Positions 28,849-37,496 of a stretch of DNA of 64,000 nucleotides are shown one piece after another. Position 1 is the stretch's first letter. The number at the start of each line of letters is the position of its first letter. The translations under genes were made by a program, and so were the position numbers. Source of the DNA: Paracoccus sediminicola (GTDB lineage: Bacteria > Pseudomonadota > Alphaproteobacteria > Rhodobacterales > Rhodobacteraceae). Where the stretch lies: assembly GCF_027912835.1 (NCBI RefSeq), contig NZ_CP115768.1, positions 1,798,001 through 1,862,000 on the forward strand. Direction: 5' to 3'. Below the pieces are notes generated by a model. The model did no database searches. It saw nothing but the letters and a program-made list of their open reading frames with translations, and was not told where the DNA came from.

Positions 28849-29652
28849 GTGGATTTTTCCGAAATAAACGAACGAGGGCTGGTTCTGGTCGGCTGCGGCC
28901 GCATGGGCGGCGCCATGCTGACCGGCTGGCTGCGCAACGGCATCGCGCCCGGTGCGGTCACGATCATCGACCCAAATGCCAGCGCCGACTGGGCCGAAAA
29001 GGGCGTGCGGGTCAATGACGATCCGCCTGCAAATCCCGCGGTGCTCGTCCTCGCCGTCAAGCCGCAGATGATGGGCGACGTTCTGTCAGAGCTGACGCCG
29101 GGTGCGGACAGCCTTGTCATGTCGGTCGCGGCCGGGGTCACACTCTCTGCATATGAGAAAGCCTTCCCCGATGCGCCGGTGGTGCGCGTCATGCCCAATA
29201 CGCCGTCAGCCATCGGCCGCGGCATCTCGGCGCTGATCGGCAATGACGCAGCAGGCGCCGCTCAGCTTGGGCTCGCCGAGCGGCTGATGTCCGTTGTGGG
29301 CGAGGTCGTACGGCTGGAGAATGAAGGCCAGATGGATGCGGTTACCGCCGTGTCCGGTTCGGGTCCGGCATATGTCTTCCACATGATCGAGGCCCTGACC
29401 GATGCCGGTATCGCCCAGGGTCTGCCCGAAGCGCTGTCCCTGCAGCTTGCGCGCGCGACCGTGGCCGGCGCCGGTGCGCTGGCGATGGAGGACGATACCC
29501 CGCCATCCATGCTGCGAGAGGCGGTGACATCGCCCGGCGGCACCACGGCGGCGGGGCTTGACCAGCTGATGGACAAGGAACACGGGCTGCCACCCCTCAT
29601 GCTGCGCACCGTTGCAGCCGCGGCTGATCGCTCGCGGGAGTTGGGGCAGTGA
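28849..29652 (+). CDS. proC: Pyrroline-5-carboxylate reductase
   Basis: Final enzyme of proline synthesis, reducing pyrroline-5-carboxylate with NAD(P)H. The 267-residue protein has LVLVGCGRMGGAML at the N-terminus, AVKPQMM, VRVMPNTPSAIGRG and the C-terminal signature REAVTSPGGTTAAGL. The start is a GTG at 28849 with CAGGGGGG upstream; earlier in-frame codons lie within the ybjN-like gene. The csaA start overlaps its stop as GTGA. Confidence 0.94.
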   Translation: MDFSEINERGLVLVGCGRMGGAMLTGWLRNGIAPGAVTIIDPNASADWAEKGVRVNDDPPANPAVLVLAVKPQMMGDVLSELTPGADSLVMSVAAGVTLSAYEKAFPDAPVVRVMPNTPSAIGRGISALIGNDAAGAAQLGLAERLMSVVGEVVRLENEGQMDAVTAVSGSGPAYVFHMIEALTDAGIAQGLPEALSLQLARATVAGAGALAMEDDTPPSMLREAVTSPGGTTAAGLDQLMDKEHGLPPLMLRTVAAAADRSRELGQ

Positions 29653-29984
29653 CGATCTCGTTCGACGATTTCCAGAAGGTGGATATCCGCGCCGGCACTG
29701 TGACCCGCGCCGAACCATTCCCCGAGGCGCGCAAGCCCGCGATCAAGCTGTGGGTCGAATTCGGACAAGAGATCGGTGAGCGCAAGAGTTCCGCGCAGAT
29801 CACGGCTCACTACGAGCCCGAGGCGCTCATTGGCCGACAGGTGCTCGCGGTTGTCAATTTTGCGCCCCGCCAGATCGGCAAGTTCATGTCCGAAGTGCTT
29901 GTGCTTGGCCTGCCCGATGCCGATGGTGAGGTGGTGTTAATCGGCCCCGAACAGGCCGTGGCGAATGGAGCGAGGCTGTATTGA
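29649..29984 (+). CDS. csaA: CsaA-like tRNA-binding OB-fold protein
   Basis: A 111-residue protein with the pattern FDDFQKVDIRAGTVTRAEPF, PAIKLWVEFG, and VNFAPRQIGKFMSEVLVLG, matching CsaA/Trbp111 homodimers that bind tRNA; an export-chaperone role has been proposed in Bacillus. It uses a GTG start overlapping the proC stop and itself overlaps the next gene. Confidence 0.88.
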   Translation: MTISFDDFQKVDIRAGTVTRAEPFPEARKPAIKLWVEFGQEIGERKSSAQITAHYEPEALIGRQVLAVVNFAPRQIGKFMSEVLVLGLPDADGEVVLIGPEQAVANGARLY

Positions 29985-30934
29985 TGAAACTGCTTGTCAC
30001 CCGCCCGATGACCAAAGCCGCCGAGGCGGCGATCTCGGCCCGTTTCGAGACGAAGTTCCGCGACAATAACACCCCGATGACCGAGGCGGAGGCCGCTGCC
30101 GCCCTTGCCGAATATGACGCGATCATTCCGACGCTTGGCGACGCCTTCCGCGGCAGCGCCTTTGACGAGGCCCCGCGCGCGAAAATCCTCGCCAATTTCG
30201 GCGCCGGCTTTAACCATATCGACATCGAGGCCGCAAAAGCGGCGGGACTCACCGTCACCAACACGCCGGATGTGGTCACCGACGCCACGGCCGAACTGGC
30301 CGTCACCCTTCTGTTGATGACTGCCCGCCGCGCCGGAGAAGGCGAGCGTCTGGCCCGCAGCGGAAACTGGACCGGGTGGCACCCGACGCAGATGCTGGGC
30401 AGCCAGGTCTCGGGCCGCACGGTGGGGGTTATCGGAATGGGCCGGATCGGGCGGACCATCGCGCGGCGCCTGCAACGCGGCTTCGACATGCGCGTGGTCT
30501 TCTTCAACCGCTCGACCGTATCATCGCTGGACTTCCCTGCCCGGCAACTGGCCAGCATCGAAGCCGTCATGCGGCAATCCGATTTCGTCGTGCTCGCCGT
30601 GCCGGGGGGCGCGAATACGCATCACCTGATCGGGGCCGAGACTCTGGATGCGCTCGGGCCGAATGGCATCATCGTCAATATATCCCGTGGCGACGTGATA
30701 GACGAGGCGGCGCTGATCGCGGCGCTGCAAGGCAAAAAGATCAGGGCTGCCGGGCTTGATGTGTACGAGAATGAGCCCGAGATCCCTGCCGCGCTGACAG
30801 CGCTCGATAATGTCGTGCTCCTGCCGCATCTGGGCACCGCCGTTGAAGAAACGCGGACCGAGATGGCGCTGCGGGCGCTCGACAATCTGATCGCCTTCGA
30901 GGCCGGGCAAATTCCCGCCGATAAGGTCGGCTAG
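29984..30934 (+). CDS. D-isomer-specific 2-hydroxyacid dehydrogenase (glyoxylate/hydroxypyruvate reductase type)
   Basis: A 316-residue NAD(P)-dependent dehydrogenase. It has the substrate-domain stretch NFGAGFNHIDI, the Rossmann motif VGVIGMGRIGRTIARRL near residue 147, catalytic Arg in NISRGDVIDEAAL, Glu in DVYENEPEIP and His in LLPHLGTA. The closest fit is glyoxylate reductase/D-glycerate dehydrogenase, though the exact substrate cannot be fixed. The ATG at 29984 overlaps the csaA stop. Last gene of the ybjN-proC-csaA operon. Confidence 0.88.
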   Translation: MKLLVTRPMTKAAEAAISARFETKFRDNNTPMTEAEAAAALAEYDAIIPTLGDAFRGSAFDEAPRAKILANFGAGFNHIDIEAAKAAGLTVTNTPDVVTDATAELAVTLLLMTARRAGEGERLARSGNWTGWHPTQMLGSQVSGRTVGVIGMGRIGRTIARRLQRGFDMRVVFFNRSTVSSLDFPARQLASIEAVMRQSDFVVLAVPGGANTHHLIGAETLDALGPNGIIVNISRGDVIDEAALIAALQGKKIRAAGLDVYENEPEIPAALTALDNVVLLPHLGTAVEETRTEMALRALDNLIAFEAGQIPADKVG

Positions 30935-30960
30935 ATGCGCTTGAACAAATGCTAAATGCC

Positions 30961-30985
30961 GGAACCGCACGGGTTGCGGAACGTT
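30961..30985 (+). promoter_or_regulatory. EcfG-type general stress promoter of csbD
   Basis: GGAAC (30961-30965), a 16-bp spacer, then CGTT (30982-30985) match the alphaproteobacterial EcfG consensus GGAAC-N16/17-CGTT, 36 bp before the csbD start. CsbD-family genes are classic general-stress genes, which supports the call. Confidence 0.75.
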
Positions 30986-31020
30986 AACCCACGTAATCAA
31001 GGCAATCGAAAGGATATGCT

Positions 31021-31221
31021 ATGAACTGGGATGTTGTCGAAGGGAAATGGGAACAGCTCAAAGGCTCCGTGAAGGAGAAATGGGGCGACCTGACGGATGA
31101 CGAGCTTCAGGAAGCGGGCGGCAAGAAAGACAAGCTGTCCGGCAAGCTTCAGGAGAAATATGGCTGGTCCAAGGAAGAAGCCGATAACGAGCTCGACAGT
31201 TTCTTCCGCGACAAAAGCTGA
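31021..31221 (+). CDS. CsbD family stress protein
   Basis: A 66-residue, highly charged helical protein: MNWDVVEGKWEQLKGSVKEK then WGDLTDDELQEAGGKKDKLSG, the CsbD signature. CsbD is a sigma-B target in Bacillus and is widely stress-induced in proteobacteria; its molecular function is unknown. AAAGGA precedes the ATG, an EcfG-type promoter lies just upstream, and a strong terminator follows, so it is monocistronic. Confidence 0.93.
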   Translation: MNWDVVEGKWEQLKGSVKEKWGDLTDDELQEAGGKKDKLSGKLQEKYGWSKEEADNELDSFFRDKS

Positions 31222-31241
31222 TCGGGACATCGTTCCGAACG

Positions 31242-31272
31242 AAAAGGGACGCCCAAACGGGCGTCCTTTTTT
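31242..31272 (+). terminator. Terminator after csbD
   Basis: AAAAGGGACGCCC, loop AAAC, GGGCGTCC and six T. Confidence 0.93.
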
Positions 31273-31664
31273 CGTTGCAAAAGGTGCAGCCGCGGCTGTG
31301 TCTTTCGACACAGCCGCCACTCTAACAAGTCAACTCATCAAACAATGTGAACCTAGCAAACATGTCCCGGAAATCGCACCCGAAAACCGCGCTTCGACCT
31401 GTCTTTTTAGTTAGTGCTCGGTAAGAAAATTGCCTATTCCGACAGTTTGGACGCAAGGTTCTGAACAATGTTCAATGTGAAACTATTATCTTTGTACTAT
31501 TCACGGCGAATCGGCCTCAGGTTGTGACCGCCCGGTCGCCGGTTCAGAACACTGCGGCGTGCAGGAAATTTTCCCGAGCTGACGCCGCACGGCCGTCTTC
31601 GGCCATAGTTCGGCTTGACGCTTCCGGTCCGTGGGGACACTGATGGCGCGGGAAAGGAACCGCC
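31273..31664. other. Non-coding gap between csbD and corA with hairpin and palindrome
   Basis: About 390 bp without a credible gene and lower in GC than its surroundings. It holds a perfect hairpin GCGGCTGTGTC-TTTC-GACACAGCCGC (31292-31317), a GAACA-A-TGTTC palindrome (31463-31473), and next to corA a possible promoter TTGACG (31615-31620), 17 bp, CACTGA with a poor -10. No tRNA or known riboswitch was recognised. Confidence 0.4.
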
Positions 31665-32627
31665 ATGCTTCGCGCATATATCAGGCAGGATAATCATCTC
31701 GCCCTGCTCGAGCCCGGCCAATCTCCGGCGCAGGCAATCTGGATCGATCTCTACCGCCCCCTGCCCGCGCAGATCGACGCGGTTTCGGCGCTGGGCATCA
31801 CCGTGCCAACGCTGGAGGACATGGCCGAGATCGAGATCTCCTCGCGGCTCTATCTGGACGGTCGCATCGCGTATATGACCGCGATGCTGCCAGGCTCTAC
31901 ACCTGACGGGGAATCGATCTCGGGGCCGGTGACGTTCATCCTCACCAGTGACCGTCTGGTCACGGTCCGCCACCATGCCCCGCGCCCTTTCGACAGCTTC
32001 GCAGATCGCGCCGACCGCTCGGCCAGCGGGACCGGCAGTGCCGATCGTGTGTTCCTGGGACTGATCGAGGAAATCATCGCTCGGCTGGCGGATCTGCTGG
32101 AGGCGGCAGGCCATGTTCTGGACGGGACAGTGCGGAATGTGTTCAAACCGAATACGCGGCAACGGACCGGTGCGCTGCAATCCGCGCTCGAGACCATCGG
32201 CCAGGAATCAGAGCTGATCTCACGGGTGCGTCTCGGACTGCTCTCGCTGGAGCGGGTGCTAAGCTTCTATGCGGCGACCCGTGCCAAGCTGTCCGAGGAT
32301 AGCGGACAGCTGAAGCCGATCCTCAAAGGACATCAGCGCGACGTGCAGGCGCTACAGGAACATGCCGATTTCCTATCCTCGCGCGTGAGCCTTTCGGTGG
32401 ATTCGACTATGGGCATGATCAGCCTTCAGCAGAACGACATCTCGCGGGTGCTCTCGGTCGTTGCGGCGCTGTTCCTGCCGCCGACGCTGATCGCCTCGAC
32501 CTACGGGATGAATTTCGCGCATATGCCCGAGCTCGGATGGAGTTTTGGCTATGAATGGGCGCTCGGCTTGATGGCGGTGACGGCGGGGGCGACCTATCTG
32601 CTTCTCAAATGGAAGAACTGGCTATAG
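31665..32627 (+). CDS. corA: CorA-family divalent cation transporter
   Basis: A 320-residue protein with a long cytoplasmic N-terminal domain (to about residue 250) rich in coiled coil, and two C-terminal membrane helices. The first ends in the selectivity motif YGMNFAHMPEL near residue 285, diagnostic of CorA-type Mg2+/Co2+ channels. AAAGGAA precedes the ATG. It overlaps the convergent DUF1045 gene by 6 bp at the stops. Confidence 0.92.
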   Translation: MLRAYIRQDNHLALLEPGQSPAQAIWIDLYRPLPAQIDAVSALGITVPTLEDMAEIEISSRLYLDGRIAYMTAMLPGSTPDGESISGPVTFILTSDRLVTVRHHAPRPFDSFADRADRSASGTGSADRVFLGLIEEIIARLADLLEAAGHVLDGTVRNVFKPNTRQRTGALQSALETIGQESELISRVRLGLLSLERVLSFYAATRAKLSEDSGQLKPILKGHQRDVQALQEHADFLSSRVSLSVDSTMGMISLQQNDISRVLSVVAALFLPPTLIASTYGMNFAHMPELGWSFGYEWALGLMAVTAGATYLLLKWKNWL

Positions 32628-33296
32628 CGGCAGGCGTTCGATCAGGCGGAAGCGACCATCCGCACCCTCTCCGACGAGGCTGATCGCGTCAATCGTGAAG
32701 GGCTGCGGCATCGGTGGCAGAATTTTGGTCAATGCCGCTTCCACTCGGCTCAGCTGCGCCTCGCCCAACGCGCCGGTCAGCGTCATGTGAAACCTGAATT
32801 CGTCCAGCACGTAGGGATAGCCCCAGCGATCCAGCAATTCACGCTGCCGAGGTGACAGGCGTCCCGGTGCTCGGCGTGAAAACTCGGCCTCGGTCAGCGG
32901 CGCGCGCAGATGGTCAAGCCGGGTAACCGTTGCCGCCGCAAGACGGTTCAGCGCCGTATTATCGCCGCCCGCGACGAGGGCAAGGAACGGGCCGATCCGG
33001 TCAAGCCTCAGCCCATCCGCTTCTGCCGGCGACAGCGACCGCGCCAGATCGCGCGCTGCCCGAAGAACCGCCTCCGCGGCGGCACCTGCTGCCAGCCGGA
33101 AGGGCGGCTTCAGCGTGGCGTGAAACCCGTATTTGCGCGGCGTCGCGGTGATGGCGTCCAGTTCCGGAACTGCCGCGACAGGCTGAGCCACGGCCCGGCC
33201 CGACGCAATATCCCATCCCAGCCAGCCCGCACCGAAATCCGCCAGAGCGCCCTCGGGCGGGGTGTAATACAGCGCATATCTGCGATACTCGTTCAT
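32622..33296 (-). CDS. DUF1045 protein, phosphonate-linked 2H phosphoesterase family
   Basis: A 224-residue protein of the DUF1045 family, which sits in phosphonate (phn) gene clusters. It has two H-x-T motifs, FHATLKPPF near residue 58 and FHMTLTGAL near residue 170, as in the 2H phosphoesterase fold (cyclic phosphodiesterases), so an action on a phosphorylated ribose intermediate is plausible but unproven. The start MNEYRRYALYY at 33296 lies only 11 bp from the divergent phnM start; the open frame upstream is a shadow of phnM. Confidence 0.85.
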   Translation of the reverse strand: MNEYRRYALYYTPPEGALADFGAGWLGWDIASGRAVAQPVAAVPELDAITATPRKYGFHATLKPPFRLAAGAAAEAVLRAARDLARSLSPAEADGLRLDRIGPFLALVAGGDNTALNRLAAATVTRLDHLRAPLTEAEFSRRAPGRLSPRQRELLDRWGYPYVLDEFRFHMTLTGALGEAQLSRVEAALTKILPPMPQPFTIDAISLVGEGADGRFRLIERLPL

Positions 33297-33307
33297 CGAG
33301 CAGACCT

Positions 33308-34453
33308 GTGGATATCGAGATGCAAGAAACCGTCCTGGCCAATGCAACGCTGATCCTGCCCGATCGCGTGGCGAAAGGCCATCTGGTGATCCGAGAAGGG
33401 CATATCGCCGTGATCGACAACGGCACCGCGCCGCGCGGAGCGATCGATTGCGAAGGCGATTTTCTTGCACCCGGCCTTATCGAGCTGCACACCGACAATC
33501 TCGAACGCCATATTCAGCCCCGCCCCGGCGTCGACTGGCCGCATGCTGCGGCGATCTTTGCCCATGACGCCGAGCTGGCCGGTTGCGGCATCACCACGGT
33601 GTTCGATGCGATGCGGGTCGGCTCGATCCCGTCGCGCAAGGATTACGCACCCTACGCCCGGCATCTCGCCACCGAGTTGCTGGCGCAGCGCGCGGCTGGT
33701 GGGCTAAAGATCAGCCACCATCTGCATCTGCGCGCCGAGATCTGCTGCGAATCGCTGTTAGACGAGCTGGACCAGTTTGGGCCGGCCGACAGGGTCGGTC
33801 TGGTCAGCCTCATGGATCACACGCCCGGACAACGCCAATTCCGGGACACGGCGATGCTCGAGACCTATCTGCGCAGCAAGGTGCAGATGGAGGACCGCGA
33901 GATCGCCCGCTATTTCGACGAGCTGAAGGCGCTATCGGCGCAAAACGGCGCGGCGCATGAGGCAGGGGCGGTGCGCTTTGCCAATTCCGTCGGCGCCGTG
34001 CTGGCAAGCCATGACGATTCCACCAAGACAGAGGTCGCCCGCTCGGCCGAACACGGTATCAGGCTGGCTGAGTTCCCGACCACGCGCGAGGCGGCCGAAG
34101 CCTGCCGCGCTCATGGCATCCGCACGATCATGGGGGCTCCGAACCTGATCCGGGGCGGCTCTCATTCAGGCAATATCGCTGCGCGGGATCTGGCGGCGGC
34201 AGGGCTGTTGGACATCGTCAGTTCGGATTACGTGCCCTCGGCCCTGTTGTCGGCGGCGGCGCTGCTGGCACAGATATGGGAGGACTGGCCGCGCGCCATC
34301 GCCTGCGTCACCGCCACCCCGGCCCTTGCTGCGGGGTTATCGGATCGCGGGCGGCTTGCGACCGGCCAACGCGCCGATCTGATCCGCTTCAGGATGATAG
34401 GCGACACGCCTTCACTGCGCGAAAGCTGGGTCGTCGGACAGCGCGTCGCCTGA
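33308..34453 (+). CDS. phnM: Alpha-D-ribose 1-methylphosphonate 5-triphosphate diphosphatase
   Basis: PhnM, an amidohydrolase-superfamily enzyme of the C-P lyase pathway that removes diphosphate from ribose 1-methylphosphonate 5-triphosphate. The 381-residue protein has the metal site ELHTDNLERHIQPRPG, GCGITTVFDAMRVG, LMDHTPGQRQF, SHDDSTKTEV and GAPNLIRGGSHSGN. It starts at GTG 33308 or ATG 33320. No other phn gene is in the window, so this phnM plus DUF1045 pair is detached from phnGHIJKL. Confidence 0.92.
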   Translation: MDIEMQETVLANATLILPDRVAKGHLVIREGHIAVIDNGTAPRGAIDCEGDFLAPGLIELHTDNLERHIQPRPGVDWPHAAAIFAHDAELAGCGITTVFDAMRVGSIPSRKDYAPYARHLATELLAQRAAGGLKISHHLHLRAEICCESLLDELDQFGPADRVGLVSLMDHTPGQRQFRDTAMLETYLRSKVQMEDREIARYFDELKALSAQNGAAHEAGAVRFANSVGAVLASHDDSTKTEVARSAEHGIRLAEFPTTREAAEACRAHGIRTIMGAPNLIRGGSHSGNIAARDLAAAGLLDIVSSDYVPSALLSAAALLAQIWEDWPRAIACVTATPALAAGLSDRGRLATGQRADLIRFRMIGDTPSLRESWVVGQRVA

Positions 34454-34590
34454 GCAGCGCCGAAGCTTTCGCGCTGCACCGGATTGTCGCAACCGCCCCT
34501 GCCTTCGGCCATATCAGGTCTAGACCGATCTGCCCCTCGGCACCTTCTGCGCCGTCCTCCGCTCTATGATCGGAGCCGTTTCGCATAAAT

Positions 34591-35306
34591 GGTTTTCTTC
34601 GTCTCGCCACGATTTTCCTGTTCTCCGATATCATCGCCGCGACGTTGGCAGTCGTTTCGGGGTCGGGACCTTGCTTGTCTATCTGGTTGTGGGAATCGTG
34701 ATGTCGTCGCTGCCGGCGCTTTTGAATGTCGACGTGATCGATGCGGGCGCGGCTGCTCGGGCTTGACGGATTACAGGTGACGGTCATCTGGCTGACACTC
34801 GGGCTGATCGCGCTGCCGAGCATGGCGTTTTCGATGCTCCTAGAGCCGGGGCCGTTCGTCCTTAATGAAAGCGTGATCGCGCCGCATGTCACCGTCGGGC
34901 AGAAGGATAAGTAGGACGAAGCAGGTGAATCTGGCCAGAGCATCGTCCCGGACACGGGCGTTATGACGGAATCATTGCGCGGATTCTGCGCAGCATCGGC
35001 AAGCAGGTCCATCTCGGAGATGCCACGCAGTCCGACCTGCCGCAGGCCGGCGGGATCAGGAACGCAATGCTTCTGGTTATCGCCATCGACGACAAGTCTC
35101 AGACCGCGCAGCTCGTCGAAGCAGACAAGGCCTATTCTTGTGCGCTGGCCGGGGCCTATCGGCCGGACGAACCAGCGCAGGAAAAACCGGAATTCGTGGA
35201 ACTGACCAAGCAAATGACAGAGCGACAGGACGCCGAGCTGCGACAGGGCCGAGACGAAGCTATGGCCCGCCCGGCTCGTATCATACGGGTCGGACCACCG
35301 CATTGA
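34591..35306 (+). pseudogene. Decayed KefB/KefC-type monovalent cation:proton antiporter
   Basis: Translated pieces in changing frames read like parts of a KefB-type antiporter. 34594-34668: FLRLATIFLFSDIIAATLAV; 34656-34748 in the next frame: FGVGTLLVYLVVGIV, like the family's LGLGSVLGYLIAGIV; 34753-34914: a late membrane segment ending in FVLNESVIAPHV and a TAG stop; 34915-34965 in the same frame: DEAGESGQSIVPD; 34962-35306 in another frame: ARILRSIGKQVHLGDATQSD and MLLVIAIDDKSQTAQLVE, like the TrkA-N domain. The middle of the transporter and the GxGxxG strand are missing. At least three frameshifts, one stop and one large deletion are needed. Confidence 0.55.
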
Positions 35307-35753
35307 TCCGACCCGCCAAATCTTCACGGACAGCCGCAGGCTCGGTCCGCCACGTGATACCCCTGACCCACCTACCCCCCAAACTAGGCACCAACCAACA
35401 CCGGAGAGGCGGCAGGGCGGCGAAGGCGCCAGCCCCGATCGCTTCCGTTCCGATACGCCACGCAACCCCCCGGTTCGGACAATCACCGATGCCCGCACCA
35501 AACCCTACCGGACCGCGCAAAATGACAAACGAATAGATTTAGATAGGCAATGACAGAACCGTTCAGTTCCATTGAAGGATAACATAGTTCCGCCGTGATT
35601 TCAGCTTAGCCAAAGCCGTCCGGCCCGTGAACCACCCGCGAGGCCGACGGCGCCTGTCTTTTGCGGCAGGTTAATATATCTGCGGCACTGCTTTGCCATG
35701 GTCGCGAAAGCCATGGATTTCAGCGCTTGATTTCGCCGCGGCGTGCCTCCGGG
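35307..35753. other. Non-coding stretch after the antiporter relic
   Basis: About 450 bp with no convincing gene on either strand. Base composition is uneven, with C-rich and A-rich runs, consistent with degraded DNA following the pseudogene. No promoter or repeat stood out. Confidence 0.5.
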
Positions 35754-36581
35754 CTAAGTTGGGCCGGCGATGAAGCTGCCGGGGGTCATGATGATGTCGT
35801 AATGATGGAGTCCGGCCTGGAGATCGAACAATACGTCCACCCTCGCCCGGCGCAGATGCTCTGCATAGCTGCGGCTCTGGCGGATGAATTCCGGCGTATC
35901 GCGCTCGGCCACGGTGACGCGAAGGCGTGTCCCCGACGGGGCGGGCAGCCGAAGCGGCGACAGGGTCTCTATCTCGTCCGCCGTCAATTGCAGCGGTTCA
36001 TTGACCGACATCTCGGCAATCGGTTCAAGATCGTAGACCCCGCTGATGAGGATGGCATCGGTGACAGTCAGGCCCGCCTCGACAAGCGCCGAGCCATGAC
36101 GGCTGAGAACCATCGCGGCCAGATGCGCCCCGGCGCTGTGCCCCGAGACTGTGACCCGCGCCGGATCGAAGCCCAGATCGGCGGCGTTGCGCGCCAGGAA
36201 GATCAGCGCGTCGCGGCACTCCTCGACCATCTGATCAAGCCGCGCCGCGGGAGCCAATGTATAGTTGAGCGTCGCAAAGCCCTGCCCGTTCGCAAGGATT
36301 GCCGGTGCCATGCCACAAGATTCCCGCTGGCTCAGCGCCTGCCAATAGCCGCCATGAATAAACACATGCAGCGGCGCGCCTTGCTGCGGCGCGGGAAAGA
36401 GGTCGAGCACATGTTCCGGCGCCGTGCCATAGCGCAGATTCTCCCGAACCTCGCACGTGGCCCGCGCCTGCGCGCTCAGTGCCGCGTATGCCTCCAGATA
36501 GGGTTGCAGATGACCCCCGATCATGGCGCTGGGCGAATATTCCCGCTGCAACTCGTCGCGTGTAAAGCCACGATAATTCAT
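35754..36581 (-). CDS. Alpha/beta hydrolase, probable N-formylkynurenine formamidase
   Basis: A 275-residue alpha/beta hydrolase with the oxyanion motif FIHGGYWQALS near residue 73, nucleophile elbow VSGHSAGAHLAA (Ser near residue 145) and a C-terminal LHHYDII with the catalytic His. It overlaps kynA by ATGA and kynU is close, so hydrolysis of N-formylkynurenine to kynurenine is the likely job. It is of the eukaryote-like esterase/lipase formamidase type, not the metal-dependent bacterial KynB cyclase family. The start at 36581 follows from the kynA overlap. Confidence 0.82.
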   Translation of the reverse strand: MNYRGFTRDELQREYSPSAMIGGHLQPYLEAYAALSAQARATCEVRENLRYGTAPEHVLDLFPAPQQGAPLHVFIHGGYWQALSQRESCGMAPAILANGQGFATLNYTLAPAARLDQMVEECRDALIFLARNAADLGFDPARVTVSGHSAGAHLAAMVLSRHGSALVEAGLTVTDAILISGVYDLEPIAEMSVNEPLQLTADEIETLSPLRLPAPSGTRLRVTVAERDTPEFIRQSRSYAEHLRRARVDVLFDLQAGLHHYDIIMTPGSFIAGPT

Positions 36582-37471
36582 GCCCCGCCCTCCGGCCTCT
36601 GCACCAGGGCGGTGCGCAGGTCGTAAAGATCGTGGAAGAATTTCAGTTCGAGCGCCTTTTTCAGGAAGGCCACGCCGCTGGAACCGCCCGTGCCCGGCTG
36701 CATCCCGATCACCCTCTCGACCGCGGTCGCATGATCGAAGCGCCAGCGTTGAAAGAGCGTTTCCACATCCATCAGCTTTTCGCCAAGCGCATAGAGATCC
36801 CAATATCTGTCCGTATCGCGATAGATCTCGACCCAGATCGCGACGATGCGCGGATCGCCGGAATAGGGTTCCGAGAAATTCCGCTCCAGCAGGTCGTCGG
36901 GCACATCGAATCCTTGCCGCGCCAGCAGCTTGATCACCTCATCGTAAAGCGACGGCTTGGTGAGGGCCGCGTTCAGCGCCTCCATCACCTCGGGATCGTG
37001 GCGGTGGACCGCAAGCGTCGAGACATCCTTGTTTCCGAGAATGAACTCGATCTGACGATAGCCATAGCTCTGGAAGCCCGAGGAATTGCCAAGCGCGTCG
37101 CGGAACGTCAGGTAATCCGCCGGGGTCATGGTCAGCAGCGTCTCCCATGCCGCGATGAGCTGTCGCTGGATCGCCTTGATCCGGTCGATATTCTTCAGCG
37201 CCGGACCGATCTCGTCACGCTGAAGAAAGCGGCGCGTCTCGACCAGCTGGTGATGCATCAGCTTCAGCCACAGCTCGCTGACCTGATGGATGATGATGAA
37301 CAGCATCTCATCCGGCTCGGCAGGGTCCTGAAACGTGTGCTGGATGTTCAGCAGCGTCTTGAGTTCGAGGAAATCGCCATAGGTGCTGCGCCTCTCGCGC
37401 GCGAACTCGGTCACGAGACTGTCTTCGACACCGCGTGTCAGCATCCGGTCCGGCTTGTCGTCAGAGGTCAT
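36578..37471 (-). CDS. kynA: Tryptophan 2,3-dioxygenase
   Basis: Heme enzyme opening the indole ring of L-tryptophan to N-formylkynurenine. The 297-residue protein has TYGDFLELKTLLNIQ, DEMLFIIIHQVSELWLKLM (distal pocket), NSSGFQSYGYRQIEF and the proximal-His region RWRFDHATAVERVIG followed by GTGGSSGVAFLKKAL. Full length for bacterial TDO. Translationally coupled to the formamidase gene and 25 bp after a GntR gene. Confidence 0.96.
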   Translation of the reverse strand: MTSDDKPDRMLTRGVEDSLVTEFARERRSTYGDFLELKTLLNIQHTFQDPAEPDEMLFIIIHQVSELWLKLMHHQLVETRRFLQRDEIGPALKNIDRIKAIQRQLIAAWETLLTMTPADYLTFRDALGNSSGFQSYGYRQIEFILGNKDVSTLAVHRHDPEVMEALNAALTKPSLYDEVIKLLARQGFDVPDDLLERNFSEPYSGDPRIVAIWVEIYRDTDRYWDLYALGEKLMDVETLFQRWRFDHATAVERVIGMQPGTGGSSGVAFLKKALELKFFHDLYDLRTALVQRPEGGA

Positions 37472-37496
37472 CGCGGCTGTCCTTTCCTGATACCGA

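Noticed and set aside
34389..35501. 370-codon minus-strand open frame over the antiporter relic
   Set aside because: The plus strand carries KefB-like fragments in this interval and the minus frame has no family features; kept as a shadow.
35307..35753. Possible small genes or an insertion-sequence remnant in the gap before the formamidase gene
   Set aside because: No transposase fragments, terminal repeats or target duplications could be seen.
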